Origin: Dioszegia crocea
Lineage: Eukaryota; Basidiomycota; Tremellomycetes; Tremellales; Bulleribasidiaceae
Assembly: GCA_001600615.1 (NCBI GenBank)
Contig: BCKK01000002.1
Location: 1,580,809 to 1,644,808, forward strand
Length of the DNA: 64,000 nt
Reading direction: 5' to 3'
Part shown: positions 45,566 to 56,801 of the stretch, in pieces
How positions within the stretch are numbered: position 1 is the first letter of the stretch
Layout: the number at the start of each line of letters is the position of its first letter
Notes under the pieces: model-generated
Told to the model about the DNA's origin: nothing
The model's input: the letters and a program-made list of their open reading frames with translations, nothing else
The model's database searches: none
Program-made: the position numbers and the translations under genes

Positions 45566-46962
45566 TTAGAGAGCAACAGCGGCCGCGCCAAAGACCACAG
45601 CGCCAGCAATGGCGAACATGGATCCCATGCTGGGCATGCCGAGGACGGCAGCAGAGCCGGCGGCGGAGGACGAAGCGCCAGCGGCACCGGATGAGGTCGA
45701 GGGGCGGACAGAGGTGCCAGAGACGGATCCGGTGCCCGAGCTGGACGAACCGGATCGAGAGACGGAGCCGGTGCCTGAGGATGAGGCAGCTGTCGAGACA
45801 CCAGAGGGTCGGGACATGGAGGTGGAGGCGACGCCACCGACAGCGACGGTGCTTCCGCCCGAGAGGGTAGAGGGAGCAGAGGCGACGAGCCAGTTGGCGG
45901 TGTTGACACCGTTAGAGATGGTGGCGTATGTTCGGCAGTTGGAGGTGGCAGGGATCCAAGCGGGGGCGGAGGGGGTGACGGTCTGGCCGACGGTGAAGTA
46001 GCCGACGGATCCGCCCTGGGTGAATGAACCAGTGTATCGCTGACGGAAGGTGGAAGTTCCGCCTCCGGGCTGGGGGTAGAGACCTGGGGGAGCGGCGGCG
46101 TCACCGTCGCATGAGGTGAAGGTGTTGTTGGAGGAGTAGTAGTCGCTAAGGGTTAGCGGGGAATAGGGAGTAGGAACTTACCCAATAGCCATGACAAACT
46201 GGCATCCCATAATGTCAAGCTCGTGCTCGCACTGGAGCTCGGCGGTGTTGGTGGCGTTCTCGGCGGTACAGATACGGAGACAGTACTGGTCGAAGGAGAT
46301 CTAATGTTAGCAAAGAACAAGGACCAAACTTACAAAGCTCATCCACTGCATGTACCAAACATCACGGCCCTCGACGTTGGAGGTGGCGTTACCTCCGACG
46401 GGGTTACCGAGGTTCTCAGCTCCCCAAGGGTCGAGCTCTCCTCCGCTGTCACCGTAGGGCTAAAAGTCAGCAGGGTTCTCGGTTCCGTAGAGGATATACA
46501 TACAATGTTGACCTTGGTACCGTCCCAGAAGCCGGAGATCTGGACATACAGAGGGGTCTTGATGTACTAAAAGTCAGGGGGGAACCTTCGATAGGTGAGA
46601 CATGACTCACGTGGGCGGCCTGGATAACACCGTCGGGAATAAGACGAGCGTTGTTCCTGGGCTTGGTGCAGTAGGCAACGACGATGGGCTCGACCTAGAC
46701 CGTCAGCTTATTCAAAGGCACCCAGACGCGCACTCACGTTTCCAATCAAGCTGTCTGGTCCTGGCTCGGGAGGACCCCAAAGGCAGAAGTCATCGACACC
46801 GTTGAGGGAGATGAGCCTAGAGACGGATGTCTGGTTGACATACGATCCAACGGGCATGAAGGCAGGGGCCGAAGGGTTGGTGCGACCGTTGGGCTGGGTG
46901 GCGGTGACCTGAGCGTTGGCGGAGACGGCCATGACTGCGGCGGCGGCGAGGAGGGACAACAT
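45566..46962 (-). CDS. GPI-anchored secreted glycoprotein (macrophage-activating glycoprotein family)
   Basis: Starts MLSLLAAAAVMAVSANAQVT, a signal peptide. The mature part contains ISLNGVDDFCLWGPPEPGPD, VEPIVVAYCTKPRNNARLIP, DGVIQAAHYIKTPLYVQISG and GGELDPWGAENLGNPVGGNA, ISFDQYCLRICTAENATNTA and LDIMGCQFVMAIGDYYSSNN. I recall this layout in basidiomycete proteins annotated as macrophage-activating glycoprotein; I cannot verify it by search. The last 130 residues are Ser/Thr/Gly-rich (heavily O-glycosylated type) and end with a hydrophobic tail (MFAIAGAVVFGAAAVAL), a GPI signal. Six exons. The cell wall or surface is the likely site. Confidence 0.8.
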
Positions 46963-47876
46963 TATAGTGTAAGCTGTGGATAGGAGGTGAGTGTAGTTGT
47001 GAACAAGGGGGGGAAGGGGGAAAGGATCAAAGGAGGAAGAAGAGATGGATGATGGAGAGAGGGGACCGATGTTTGCCTCAAAGCAAAGTCAAGGCAAACC
47101 AAAGGGCTGAGCTCAAAATGCCAAGACAATCGCCTCCACTGTGACGGCAAGGATTTGATGCCGCCCACGCTTGTCCTGAGTTTGGACCCTAGTGTGACCA
47201 TGTCACAGTGAAGTCACAGTGTGACAACTGCACCGCATCAACAGAAGCTTTGGCTGCTGCGCCGTGTGAGTCACACTTTACCCTGTCCCTTCCCTGCCAA
47301 GCCTCACTTGTGATTCACAAATAGGACGCGCGTCACGCGTCACAGTCGCGTCTGCTCACCGTCAAAGGCCTTTGCATCAATATTCAATGCCTTCATCTGC
47401 CTCAGCCTCTTGATCACGCATCAAGGCAGCTTGCACAAGTAATTGCCGAGGTTAGGCTCTTGCGAAGCATTGTCCGCGAAGTCGATGTGATCAAGTAGTC
47501 CAGGCCGCATCCACAATGTCGAGATCGCGACTTCTGCCTAGCGCAAAAAGGAACGCGTTAGGCCACTGTTCTCACAAGCTTCTGCTCGCTTTCAGATCTA
47601 TCCACCTCCACGACCAGCCATGACATTGACCCCGTACAAGACTCAGCAGCTCCCAAGGCCGCTGTCGCTTCACGGGAAGGCCGTCCGTACACAGGCGTTT
47701 CAGGTTTGGCCGCCGAGAATGACGCACGGACATTGCACAGTTGATCAGCATCTCGAAATAAAGCAAGATCATGATCATGCAGGCAATATAGCATCATACA
47801 AGGTAGAGATTGTGTCCCGATCCCACACTAGCCTTCCGTTCCCAAGCCCCCTCGATATCCGAGGCCAGAGCCCACA
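46963..47876. promoter_or_regulatory. Large divergent promoter region
   Basis: The 914 bp between the mannoprotein-like gene (minus) and the J-domain gene (plus) has no convincing ORF. It holds a C/T-rich run close to the mannoprotein ATG and the palindrome cluster described separately. Confidence 0.5.
47192..47338. promoter_or_regulatory. Cluster of TGTGA/TCACA palindromes
   Basis: Within about 130 bp there are TGTGAC-CAT-GTCACA (47193..47207), GTCACA-G-TGTGAC (47213..47225), GTGTGA-G-TCACAC (47264..47276) and TTGTGA-T-TCACAA (47308..47320), plus GTCACGCGTCAC near 47332. Each arm is an exact inverse of its partner. This density is unlikely to be random and suggests a dimeric factor. Confidence 0.6.
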
Positions 47877-49712
47877 ATGTCCCTCGCAACACCATTCCTC
47901 CTCTCCCTTCTTCCCGCGCCGATCGCACACCAGCTCCTCCCCCATCTGTCCACCTACCTGCCCTTCCTCTTCCCTCCTTCGCCTCGAGGGTCCGCTACCT
48001 ATCAGCGGAATTTCAGGAATGCCGTCACGATCATTATCGTCGGATACATAGTTTGGAGTTTTAGATGGGGAGATACAGAGTCAGGCGAAGGTACCGGTTC
48101 GCAAGCTGGGGGTGATTGGTATTCGCTACTCGGGGTGGGGCTTGGAGCTGGGGATGAGGACTTGAAGCGTGCATTCCGGACCTTGTGAGTGCTGCCTATC
48201 TGTACAATGCCGGGGAAGAGAGGCGGGCGATTGCACTAGCATGTAGGGTGGATCTTCAGGCGTAGAAATGGACAGTGGCCTACGACATAGCGTTGCAGTC
48301 GTCCTGGTTGACCTTGGAACAACCACAGAGCCAGAGCTGACTATCAGATCCAGGACCTATCATCCCGATCGAGCTGGTCCAGGTGCCGGACCTGCCGCTG
48401 CAGAACACTTCATTCGCATTCGGCAAGCATACGAGGGGCTATCAGATCCAATAAAGCGATGGGCATATGATCGGTAGGTCAAGTCGGCCTTGCGGTCTGT
48501 TCTCAAAGGGCAAGAATTGTATGAGGGCAATCCGGGGTGCTGGCCTCTCATATTTGGGCAAGAGGCTATTGTTGCATGGCAAGAGTCGCAGATCTGCACA
48601 CGCATCGGGTTTACATCATATTTCTCAGTGGGATCGCACGCTGACTCGTAGAGATTTGGACCGGACATTGTGCACTGGAAAGCCATAACCATTCGCGAAT
48701 ACATGCGATTCGGCATCAATCAATCTAGCGGATTTTACCTCGTGTCAGGGGGCATCATGCTGCTTCTGAGCTGTGAGTATTAGTCTTTGGACTGCCATGA
48801 TGTGACAGTATCCCATCCTAGTCTCAGCCAGGGCCACCGCTGACTGAGCAGTGTTGGGTCGAGCAAAAGACGGAGCTTTCGTAAGTCTGCTCCTAGCTCA
48901 ATATGGCATCTTTCCGTTCCAGGCTGACAGAGACAGTGGCGACATCTCCTCTTCTTCCTCCTCCTCATTACCGAACTGCATCTTGTCTTAGTTGGCAACC
49001 CAAAGACTTCCACAACACTGTCCAGCCGAACACTACCATCACGTCTTCTCAACTTCTCAACGGGCATTAGCCCTCCCTTCCTGCAGATCAGACTGCTACA
49101 CCGCATATTTGCCTCACTTTCCGTCGGCATCTCGCAATTAGCTGGTGTTTGGTCAGGAGACGGAGGGAGCGGGCGAGAACCAAAGCTTGATGATGTGTTG
49201 GCGGCTGTGCACGGGTTGCACACAGAAGGTGAGTCCTTTTCTATTCCCCCACTCATTGATACGACGCCCTTTCCACTAAGATCCAAGCTGACATACTAAG
49301 CTATCGCTGGTTTCCACGATACCGTTGCACCTTTACTCTCCCGAGGAGACCCTCAGCAGACCGAGTTGCTCATCAAAAACGGAATGGAAGAAGGTGCGTT
49401 GATCTGTGGCCATCACCTCGTACCACATAGCTAACATCCCCAGTGCTTGTCGACCGTGCAATCTCGACACATCCCCAGATCCGACCTCTATGGCTCGACG
49501 CCTTGCAAAGAGCAGAAGCGGACCGCTCCACTGCACTATCTCATACACCGACCCACCCAGAAAAGGAGACATACCCATCACCACCGCCATATTTGGACAT
49601 ATACGTCGACCACTCGAGGTTCGCTATGGAGAAGAGGGTGCTGGGCGTGGCGGTCGGAATTCCTCTGCCTCCTTCACCGCCACCATCTCCTAGACTGGGA
49701 CCTCGGAGATGA
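47877..49712 (+). CDS. Membrane J-domain (DnaJ-like) protein
   Basis: The N-terminus has a membrane segment (FRNAVTIIIVGYIVWSFRW) after MSLATPFLLSLLPAPIAHQL. A J domain follows: DWYSLLGVGLGAGDEDLKRA and FRTL then SRTYHPDRAGPGAG, keeping the catalytic HPD, with RIRQAYEGLSDPIKRWAYDR. FGPDIVHWKAITIREYMRFG and INQSSGFYLVSGGIMLLLS lead to further membrane helices (FWRHLLFFLLLITELHLVLV). The rest reads LLHRIFASLSVGISQLAGVW, AIAGFHDTVAPLLSRGDPQQ and YVDHSRFAMEKRVLGVAVGI, ending at 49712. It is probably an ER J protein that recruits Hsp70 (Kar2) to a membrane client. Intron choice around 48771..48890 is uncertain. Confidence 0.8.
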
Positions 49713-50303
49713 CCAGGTTTGTGATATACTCGAGTATATGCATTCTGTCTACCCGCGATGTGGGCTGCCTATGCCTATGCCTTTGTGCTCCTTGAGTATC
49801 CTTACTCTCAGTCTCTGCCGCGAACGACTGCAGTGCGGAAGACTCTTCAGCGGCAAGCGTGACAGCGTTACATTTCGGCATAACGTAATCGTGACAGTGA
49901 CGATCTTCTCAGGCACGACACGCCCTGACACGCCTCTCATGTGCGCTTCGCACTCCTGCCTCCATTTGCTTCTTATCTCTGGAATTCGGCCTGGTCTGCG
50001 AGTCCACTGAGGAGCATGAGTTGACGGCCAGGCCCACCTCCGACCCCAGGAAGCCATACTCGGCAACTATTGTCCTACGCGTTGAACAAAGTTCGAGTAC
50101 CCCAATCCCACAGCCAGAAAACCCTCTTCGGGCCAGTATCGGAACGCATGTACGTACTTGCTTGATAGGGAAGCGAGGATGTGTCCGGAGTGTGTACTTC
50201 TATTCCTGTGTGCAGGTATCGATCTGGTGGCATCAGCTTGCTGTATTTAACCCTCAATTCCAGTCTGATTTTGTCGCCATCGATCCAGCACCCAACCGAC
50301 ATC
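49713..50303. other. Intergenic region upstream of the MOCOS-like gene
   Basis: The 591-bp same-strand gap. A plus-strand GTACGT donor-like site near 50150 may mark a spliced 5' leader. No coding exon recognised. Confidence 0.4.
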
Positions 50304-52127
50304 ATGCCTTCGCTCAAAGCAAGAGTGCGCGCCTTGGCGATTAGGTTGAAGAATGATGATCACTCAGAGGAGATTTCGCGTATCGGTAGTCAGAGCAAGA
50401 AGGGTGCTCTTGCGGTTGATCTGCACCACATTTCCAAGCTCTACTACACCCCCGACACTCCTCCCGCTATTCTCCCCATCACCGATCCCCTGAAAGCAAT
50501 CTGCATCAGTCCAGCACCCCCGACCACACCTGTGGCAACGCGCATAGCCCCTCACCGCACCTCTTCGCTCCTCCCCGCAACCGTACCGGCTGTCCGATTC
50601 TACGATGCCGACCGCGAGCTCTCGCGAGCAATTGCCGAGTTCTCCGCGGCCAATTCGCAGTATAGAAACACGGCCGAGCTGGACCGGGTCAGGCGACAGT
50701 ACTACAAGAGGCTGGATAAGACGGGTCAAGTTTACCTAGATTACACCGGTGAGTTGTCTGCCTGGCCGCAGCTGATATCCAGGTGGAAGCCTCTACCCCT
50801 CTCATCTTATCGACTGGCATCACAACCTACTCTCCCGCGGGGTGTTTGGTAATCCCCATTCCGACTCGCCCGCCTCGCGCCTCTCTACCACACACGAGCA
50901 GGCCGCTCGGCGTGCAGTCCTCAACTTCCTCGACGCAGATCCCGAAGAGTACGATGTCATCTTCACCCCGAATGCAACTGGCGGATTAAAGATTGTGACG
51001 GAGAATTATGATTTTAAGGGGAAGAGACTAGTGATTGCGATGGATGCGCATAACTCGGTCAATGGGATGGCGTGTACGGCTCGGAAGGCAGGCGGGGTGG
51101 TGGATATGGTAGAGCTGGAGGATGAGCATTTGACGGTTGACGGGACGAGAATGGAGGTGAGTCGTCTTTTGCCTGACTGAACTTGGCTAACATTATAGCA
51201 AGTCCTTTCCACAGCGGAGGGAACCGATCAGCCCGGCCTGGTCTTCTTCACAGGCCAGTCCAACGTCACCGGAGCCAAAGCCAAAGCCTCCTGGTTCGTC
51301 CGTGCCCGTCAGCACGGTTGGCACGTCGGTCTCGATGCCAGCGCACTCGCCCCTACCACGCCCATCTCGCTGAAGCAGAACCCCGTCGAATTCCTCGTCA
51401 TCAGCATCTACAAAATCGTCGGCTATCCCACTGGCGTCGGAGCTCTCGTGCTTCGCAAAGAAGCGAGAAAGTCTTTACTCGTCCGGAGCACATTCACCGG
51501 CGGGACTATCGACTCTGTCGATCCGGTAAACAGCCGGTTCCGATTATACGACAGTCACTCTGCTTTTGAAGATGGCACACTCAACTATCTATCCCTTCCT
51601 GCTGTCACTAAAGGTCTCGAATTCATAAAACCCCTCATACCTAAACTATCCCATCGCCTACACACCCTCATCGAATACCTCTGGCGCGAACTACCCCAAA
51701 TTCGCTTCAATGACGAACACCACACTCAACTCATCGAGATCCGAGGTCCACCGCCCGGACCAGAACGAGGCGCAACTTTATCCCTCATATTCCACGCGCC
51801 GGGCGCCACCCTTGCTCCTTACAAATTCATTGTCTGGGCTGCCGCCCGTCAGAACATATCGGTCCGGGGGTAAGTCTCCTCGTCAACATCAGCTGAGAGT
51901 ACAGGGGCCCATGTCTGTGTAATCCCGGTGCGGCCACTGCCGTCATGCGCGGTATAGGTTTTGAGGATTGGGAGAAGACGGTCTTATCGGAGAATGGCAT
52001 CGTCCGGATTTCGCTTGGGATCGCGTCCAACTTTGAGGACTGTTTCAAGTTCTTGCTCTTCTGTCGAAGACTTGCCACCGTCTCTTTTTACAATGAGGAG
52101 CATGCTGCTTGGCGAGCGGGGTTGTAG
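50304..52127 (+). CDS. MOCOS-like cysteine desulfurase domain protein (no MOSC domain)
   Basis: Four exons. Residues 1 to about 140 are a poorly conserved leader. The aminotransferase class V (NifS-like) core includes VYLDYTG, RGVFGNPHSDSPASRLSTTH, VIFTPNATGGLKIVTENYDF, FFTGQSNVTGAKAKASWFVR and HVGLDASALAP. The PLP Lys is in LVISIYKIVGYPTGVGALVL. FTGGTIDSVDP, YDSHSAFEDGTLNYLSL follow. The last intron (after VRGG) opens PCLCNPGAATAVMRGIGFED with the GxCxCNPGA-type Cys typical of molybdenum cofactor sulfurases. It ends EEHAAWRAGL without a C-terminal MOSC domain. Likely a sulfur transferase; the acceptor is unknown. Confidence 0.85.
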
Positions 52128-52198
52128 GTTGTAGTATTCCAGTATGTCAGTGACGAATATCCAACGAGATCTAGCAATGTCTGCTTTCCGCACGTGCA

Positions 52199-54849
52199 TC
52201 AATCATCTACCACCTGTATGACCACCTGAGGTTCCGTTCGCTCAACGCCAGTGCTCAAGCCCGAGAACCCGCCCATAGCCCAAGCGCTCTCAACGAGCTT
52301 TTTCATCGTCCAGCCCCAGATCACCCACAGCACGCCCGAAGAGACGTATGACCCAGCTTTTGGCAGATGCAACCACACCGATTGCGGCAGAGAGTAACAT
52401 CGTAGACTCGAGGGTAGTGTCGTGTGCTGGATGAGTTCGATAATGATGATGGAGAACAGTGTTACGTAGGTCGTCTGACGTTTCAGCTCGGGAATTGGGC
52501 CGTTGAGCAGGACACTTACGAAGCTGAATCTGCGCAACCACACACTTTCCATTCGCCTAGGCGAATGTCCAATCATACGGTTCCAGTGCACAGTCCATAG
52601 CAGAGAGATAGACCTCAATGACATCCCCAGGTCGGAATCGAGACCATTGCGCATTCTTATCAGTCAGCATGGAACATCGCTAAAACAGTGAACCTACCGG
52701 AATATTGCAATATTGCTAGCCAGAACTCCGACATCCCACGACTCGTCGTCTCCCCTGATGGCCAACATCAATGTGAAGGGTAAGAGTGTAAAAACAAGAT
52801 CTGAGTGTGGCGTAGAGGAGGAAAGGAGATATAGCGGTATTGACGATGTGGCAAGGGCGAATGGGAGGAGATTGGAAATTGCCGTGTGCGAGTGGTCTCC
52901 GGCGGTGGGGGTGACTGCTTTAGCGTCGGTCTGCGGAGGTGTGCTACGGGTGGACAGAGCGGTATATCCCAAGATGAATATGGTCGGTAGTTGAGTAGCT
53001 ACCATTCCAAGATAGCGGATCTGGCGAAGTGTCAGTAAAGAACCCAGAACAGCAGTATGTGACTCACCCAGTTGCGCCTAAGTATACCAGAGATACGGAC
53101 TAAAGAAGCCGTAGCGAAGGTCTCGCGAAGAGCCGCCATCGTGCTTGGGAGCGTCTCTGCGCCGGACTGAGAAGAGACAAACCCTCCTAGTGCCAGGATG
53201 GCACACGGTAGAAGCAGTAGTGCAGACAGCATAGTCATCAGATAACTCAGTCTGCACAGTCAGCTGTGATTCAGCATCTCTAGACTGTAGACCTACCCCT
53301 TCATACCCCCAAACCAAATAGTTTTCGCAAGGAGAAAGCATCCTAGACCTCCCGCTAGGTACCTGGATTCATGCGCTGAGGAGACCCAGAGCAGGAATAC
53401 CGCAGCGCAACCTCTGGCGTCTTGGGATCTTGTGAAGTAGATCAGAGCCCATAATGCCAGGCCTAACTTAGGCGTAAGACATCTGCAATATCAGTATGCT
53501 TTCATGAGTCTTAGGCAACAGCAAAGAACGTACGGATCTGATATTGCGGAAGAGATTAGGGCTGGTTGGAGCAGTATAGTCAAAACGCCAGTAAACTGAG
53601 TATCGTCAGCTCAAGCTTCTAATGCGATAGGGGCGTACTCACCTGAGTTCGCCAGCTGCGGGATTGACGCTTGCCATCCATTTTTGCCCACGTTAGGAGG
53701 CCGGTCCATAATATTGCCATCTCCAGGACCAAACCCAGTGTATGATTCAGTAGATCACGGTATTGTAAGAGTAAGGTCGGCTTGGCGAAGGATAGCAGCC
53801 CGGAATAGGCACTGTGGGGTCAGTCCTCATCCAGCGGCAGACAGTCGCAGACCCGCTCACAGTAGAGTGAGTATGTCATTGGGTGTAGTCGAATCTAAAC
53901 CTGCGAGATGCTCAGCCCTTACTCTAACTAGAACCGTAGACGAGCTTACTGCTGTTCACTAGTCCGGGACTAGACTGCTGAAGCGACTTCCGTTCTCTAT
54001 ACCCTGTGCTCTCAGCAAAATCCAACACCGACGAGTATCCATCGGTACCACTCACCAATCATCAGGACGATGGTCAATCTCAGTAACAAAACACCTCCCA
54101 AGCCCCACCCTAGACCCTTCCAGCGATTTCCCTCCGTCCCCCGTACGCTCCAGCGGACAAAATTCCTCAGTACTGACCCGAACCTCCTCGCATCCTCATC
54201 CTCCTTTTCCTTCTTCGCCTTCGCCCTCTTGCCGCTCTTCGCAGAAGAACGAGAACCTTCTCCTTCGACCGCACTCCGTTCTGCGCGTCGTCTTTCCCTC
54301 CTAACTCTCCGTTCCTCGTCCGTCTCGCCTGGACGGCTGCTCCTGCTTTTGCCTTGAACCATATCAGGGCCCAAAGACCGTGAAGATTCCGAGTAGTGAT
54401 GCTCATACCTCCCGGCTGCATGAGAAGAGTTTTGCCGAGAAGGGAGGAGTGAATTTTGGTAGAATTGAGCGGTGTGATTGGCGGATGGTGATCGTGAAGA
54501 CTGAGATATCGAGGGTGAGAGCGTACGCCGTCGAAGCTGGTCTCCATCTTCGTATAGGAATGGCCGTGATGATGAGGATGATGGGCGGTAGGAGGAGGAT
54601 GTTACGTGCGTCGAGTACGACGCGAGGGAGGATGTGCCGTCAAAGTCGAATTCGGTCTCAGTGGGGGTTTCGCTTCTGAAGGAGTCAGTCGTTCCTTTGA
54701 GATCTAGTGGATCGTCGCTCCGCCAGCACAATCCCTTTACGACTGTCCGCTCCGCATAGGCCGGGACAAGGGTCTAAGACTTACCCCACACGAGAATGAC
54801 CTGCCGCTCTCTTCCTCGCGCGGTGAACCTCATAAGGCACCCGAGACAT
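52199..54849 (-). CDS. Multipass membrane protein with Ser-rich N-terminus, uncharacterised
   Basis: Starts MSRVPYEVHRARKRAAGHSR at ATG 54849; a long intron with CTGACTCCTTCAG acceptor joins it to SETPTETEFDFDGTSSLASY. A polar Ser/Arg-rich part (QSSRSPSANHTAQFYQNSLL, ETDEERRVRRERRRAERSAV) precedes the first helix (GWGLGGVLLLRLTIVLMI). Downstream exons give LDSTTPNDILTLLAYSGLLS, LGLVLEMAILWTGLLTWAKM, LGLALWALIYFTRSQDARGC, MLSALLLLPCAILALGGFVS and YVTLFSIIIIELIQHTTLPS. It ends TEPQVVIQVVDD. Eight or more helices are likely. No family is recognised. The N-terminal and helical parts could instead be two genes, since an in-frame TAG lies in an intron near 53925. Confidence 0.55.
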
Positions 54850-55283
54850 CGAACGCGTCTTTAGAGACAGTCTCTTCGGCGCCTTAAGCCTGTTTGTCCG
54901 TCAGAGCTATCTCTAGCCTTGTAGTGTGTGGACGAGACCTCGAGCTTGTAGATTATGTCAAGTAGATTATATATGGGCACTGCAAAAGTCATAGCTCGGA
55001 CATGTTGTGACCGGTTTCAGACATATCCGTGCGACGTGAGTTTCATGATCGGGTAAGCGGGCTCTATCTTAGACTACAAATGATCTATACACACTCGCAG
55101 TCAGGCTATACAGAGGGTACTGCTGATCACAAAGGTATCTTCTAGCTAATCACAAAAGGCCAGAACGGAAGTGTTCACAGCTAAGAGATATCACCCTGCA
55201 CGGACAGCTCCGATGAGTTCGGTCATCCTAACCCCCGAGCCAAGCCTGAGGGCCCTGCACAAGTGCTCACTCCACCCTGACGC
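54850..55283. other. Intergenic region
   Basis: The 434-bp gap between the membrane protein start and the stop of the Zn2Cys6 gene (both minus strand). No gene seen. Confidence 0.4.
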
Positions 55284-56321
55284 CTACTCTGTTTGACTGA
55301 CGGCAAGCGAAATTTCCAGCTCCTGTATTCTTCGTCGAGCGGTCGCCAGGTCCTCGACTAGTGCGGCGGCCTCGGAGCGAAGAGCATGTACGAAGCTGAG
55401 CAGTCAGCCTTGTCTTGAATGGTGCTTCGGTAGGGTGACATGATGTCTAGAGACCTACCCAGAGCTCGCAGCCGCCAGTTCAAACACACAAGGCACATCC
55501 GCCTTGTCGCACCCCGAGCACCTTGGTTTATCCCAGATAACACCGCCAGATCCCATGCCGCCAATATTTCCAGCGCCATCACCCTCAATCTCACTCTTCA
55601 ATCTCCAGCTCAGCGCCTCGCATTTACGCTTGATGCCGTGGCACCTGACGCAAGCCTGGACCGTTCCCTGGGGTGGGTGGATGAACACCGGGCCGATCCG
55701 AGTGTCATCGAGAGGGGCAGTAGCGTATTCGATGGCCCTACCCTGAAGGTTGGATGGGAGTAGAAGATGGGCTAGGGGGTCGTTGGGGTCTTGTTGCATG
55801 GATGGCCGTTTACGATTGGCAGATTGGGCAGGATCACGACGGGCCCGCTTGCGCTTCGTACCGGTCGCAGCATCCGCGTTGCCACCGGAAGGTGAAGCAG
55901 ATTGGTGATCGTTGCCATCACCGACCAGCAGATTACCGTCGCTACCGTTGTGCTCGCTCGCACCGCCCATGACACCACCATGTAGCTTGGACGAGACATC
56001 CTCGCCGTGCAGATTCTGCTGGTTTATGTCTAGTGCAGGATCGATGTGGCTGCCTTCGCCATGGCCGTGCGGGTAGGCATCCGAGGTAAGAGATTGGGGG
56101 TAGAAGTCGCCTTGTGCAGCAAACTCGCCCCATTTATCGGCATCAAGGAGCATGTCATTGTTATGGCCCGATTCGTCAATGACGACTTGGTTGGCAAGAA
56201 CCGTCGCGGTCGCAGTGGCGAGGTCTGGGTCCAAGTCTGCCAGATCGTCATGATGATGGGAGAGTAGCTCCGGGGCGATGGGGATGAGTGAGGCATCAGA
56301 GAGGTTGTGAGGGCCGTCCAT
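55284..56321 (-). CDS. Zn2Cys6 (fungal binuclear cluster) transcription factor
   Basis: Two exons. From ATG 56321 an acidic, Asp/His/Gly-rich stretch (MDGPHNLSDASLIPIAPELL) is followed by a basic patch (GTKRKRARRDPAQSANRKRP, a likely nuclear localisation signal). The zinc cluster reads QACVRCHGIKRKCEA (C-x2-C-x6-C) and, after a 33-residue loop, CSGCDKADVPCVFEL (C-x2-C-x6-C). The six Cys are all present; usual clusters have a far shorter loop. The end, FVHALRSEAAALVEDLATAR plus RRIQELEISLAVSQTE, is a coiled coil directly after the cluster, suggesting dimerisation. There is no large middle homology domain: the protein is only about 320 residues. Confidence 0.82.
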
Positions 56322-56801
56322 GATGAGATGGAGAGGTAGCGGTGGATGCCGATGATGAGAAGGGGTGTGAATTGGGCGGCAGGTGCCGTCTGTTGTTGTG
56401 AGCGGTGGTTCCCGGATGGCTGAAACAAGGCCCGTCCTTCTGAAACGCCACTTACGATCTTGCGATTGGAGGAAGAGCGGGGAAAGGTTGATTGTTTCTT
56501 GTCGGTGTGCTCTAGCGGCGAGTGGTGCTATGCATGTGGTGAGTATGGTAAGGCCTTGTTTGTGATGGCAGGCAAGGAAGGGAGCAAAAGGGAGGCAGGC
56601 AGACCGAAAGGGGTAACATGACGTGGTTTACCTGGAACACTATCACCTCCCCCACTTTACCCCGCGTCTCTTGCTTCCTATCAACCACTCCATATGCCCA
56701 TCCTCCTACAAACACTCACAAGGAGCTCACGACTCTCACACTCACTCATATATCCACAGCGCTTGAAGTGTCCAATTTTCATCAAGCGTTCCTTCCGGCA
56801 A
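56322..56801. promoter_or_regulatory. Divergent promoter, Zn2Cys6 gene and ketopantoate reductase
   Basis: The 480-bp gap between divergent start codons carries both promoters. A GTAAGT-like donor (minus, near 56457) suggests a spliced leader for the regulator gene. Confidence 0.4.

Noticed and set aside
45427..46104. 225-codon minus-strand ORF made mostly of Pro, Ser and Leu
   Set aside because: It overlaps the Ser/Thr-rich end of the glycoprotein gene in another frame on the same strand. The glycoprotein frame has signal peptide, conserved Cys and GPI tail.
55560..55640. Intron inside the Zn2Cys6 loop
   Set aside because: The best GTGAG...CCAAG candidate is 73 nt and would shift the frame and destroy the second Cys triad.
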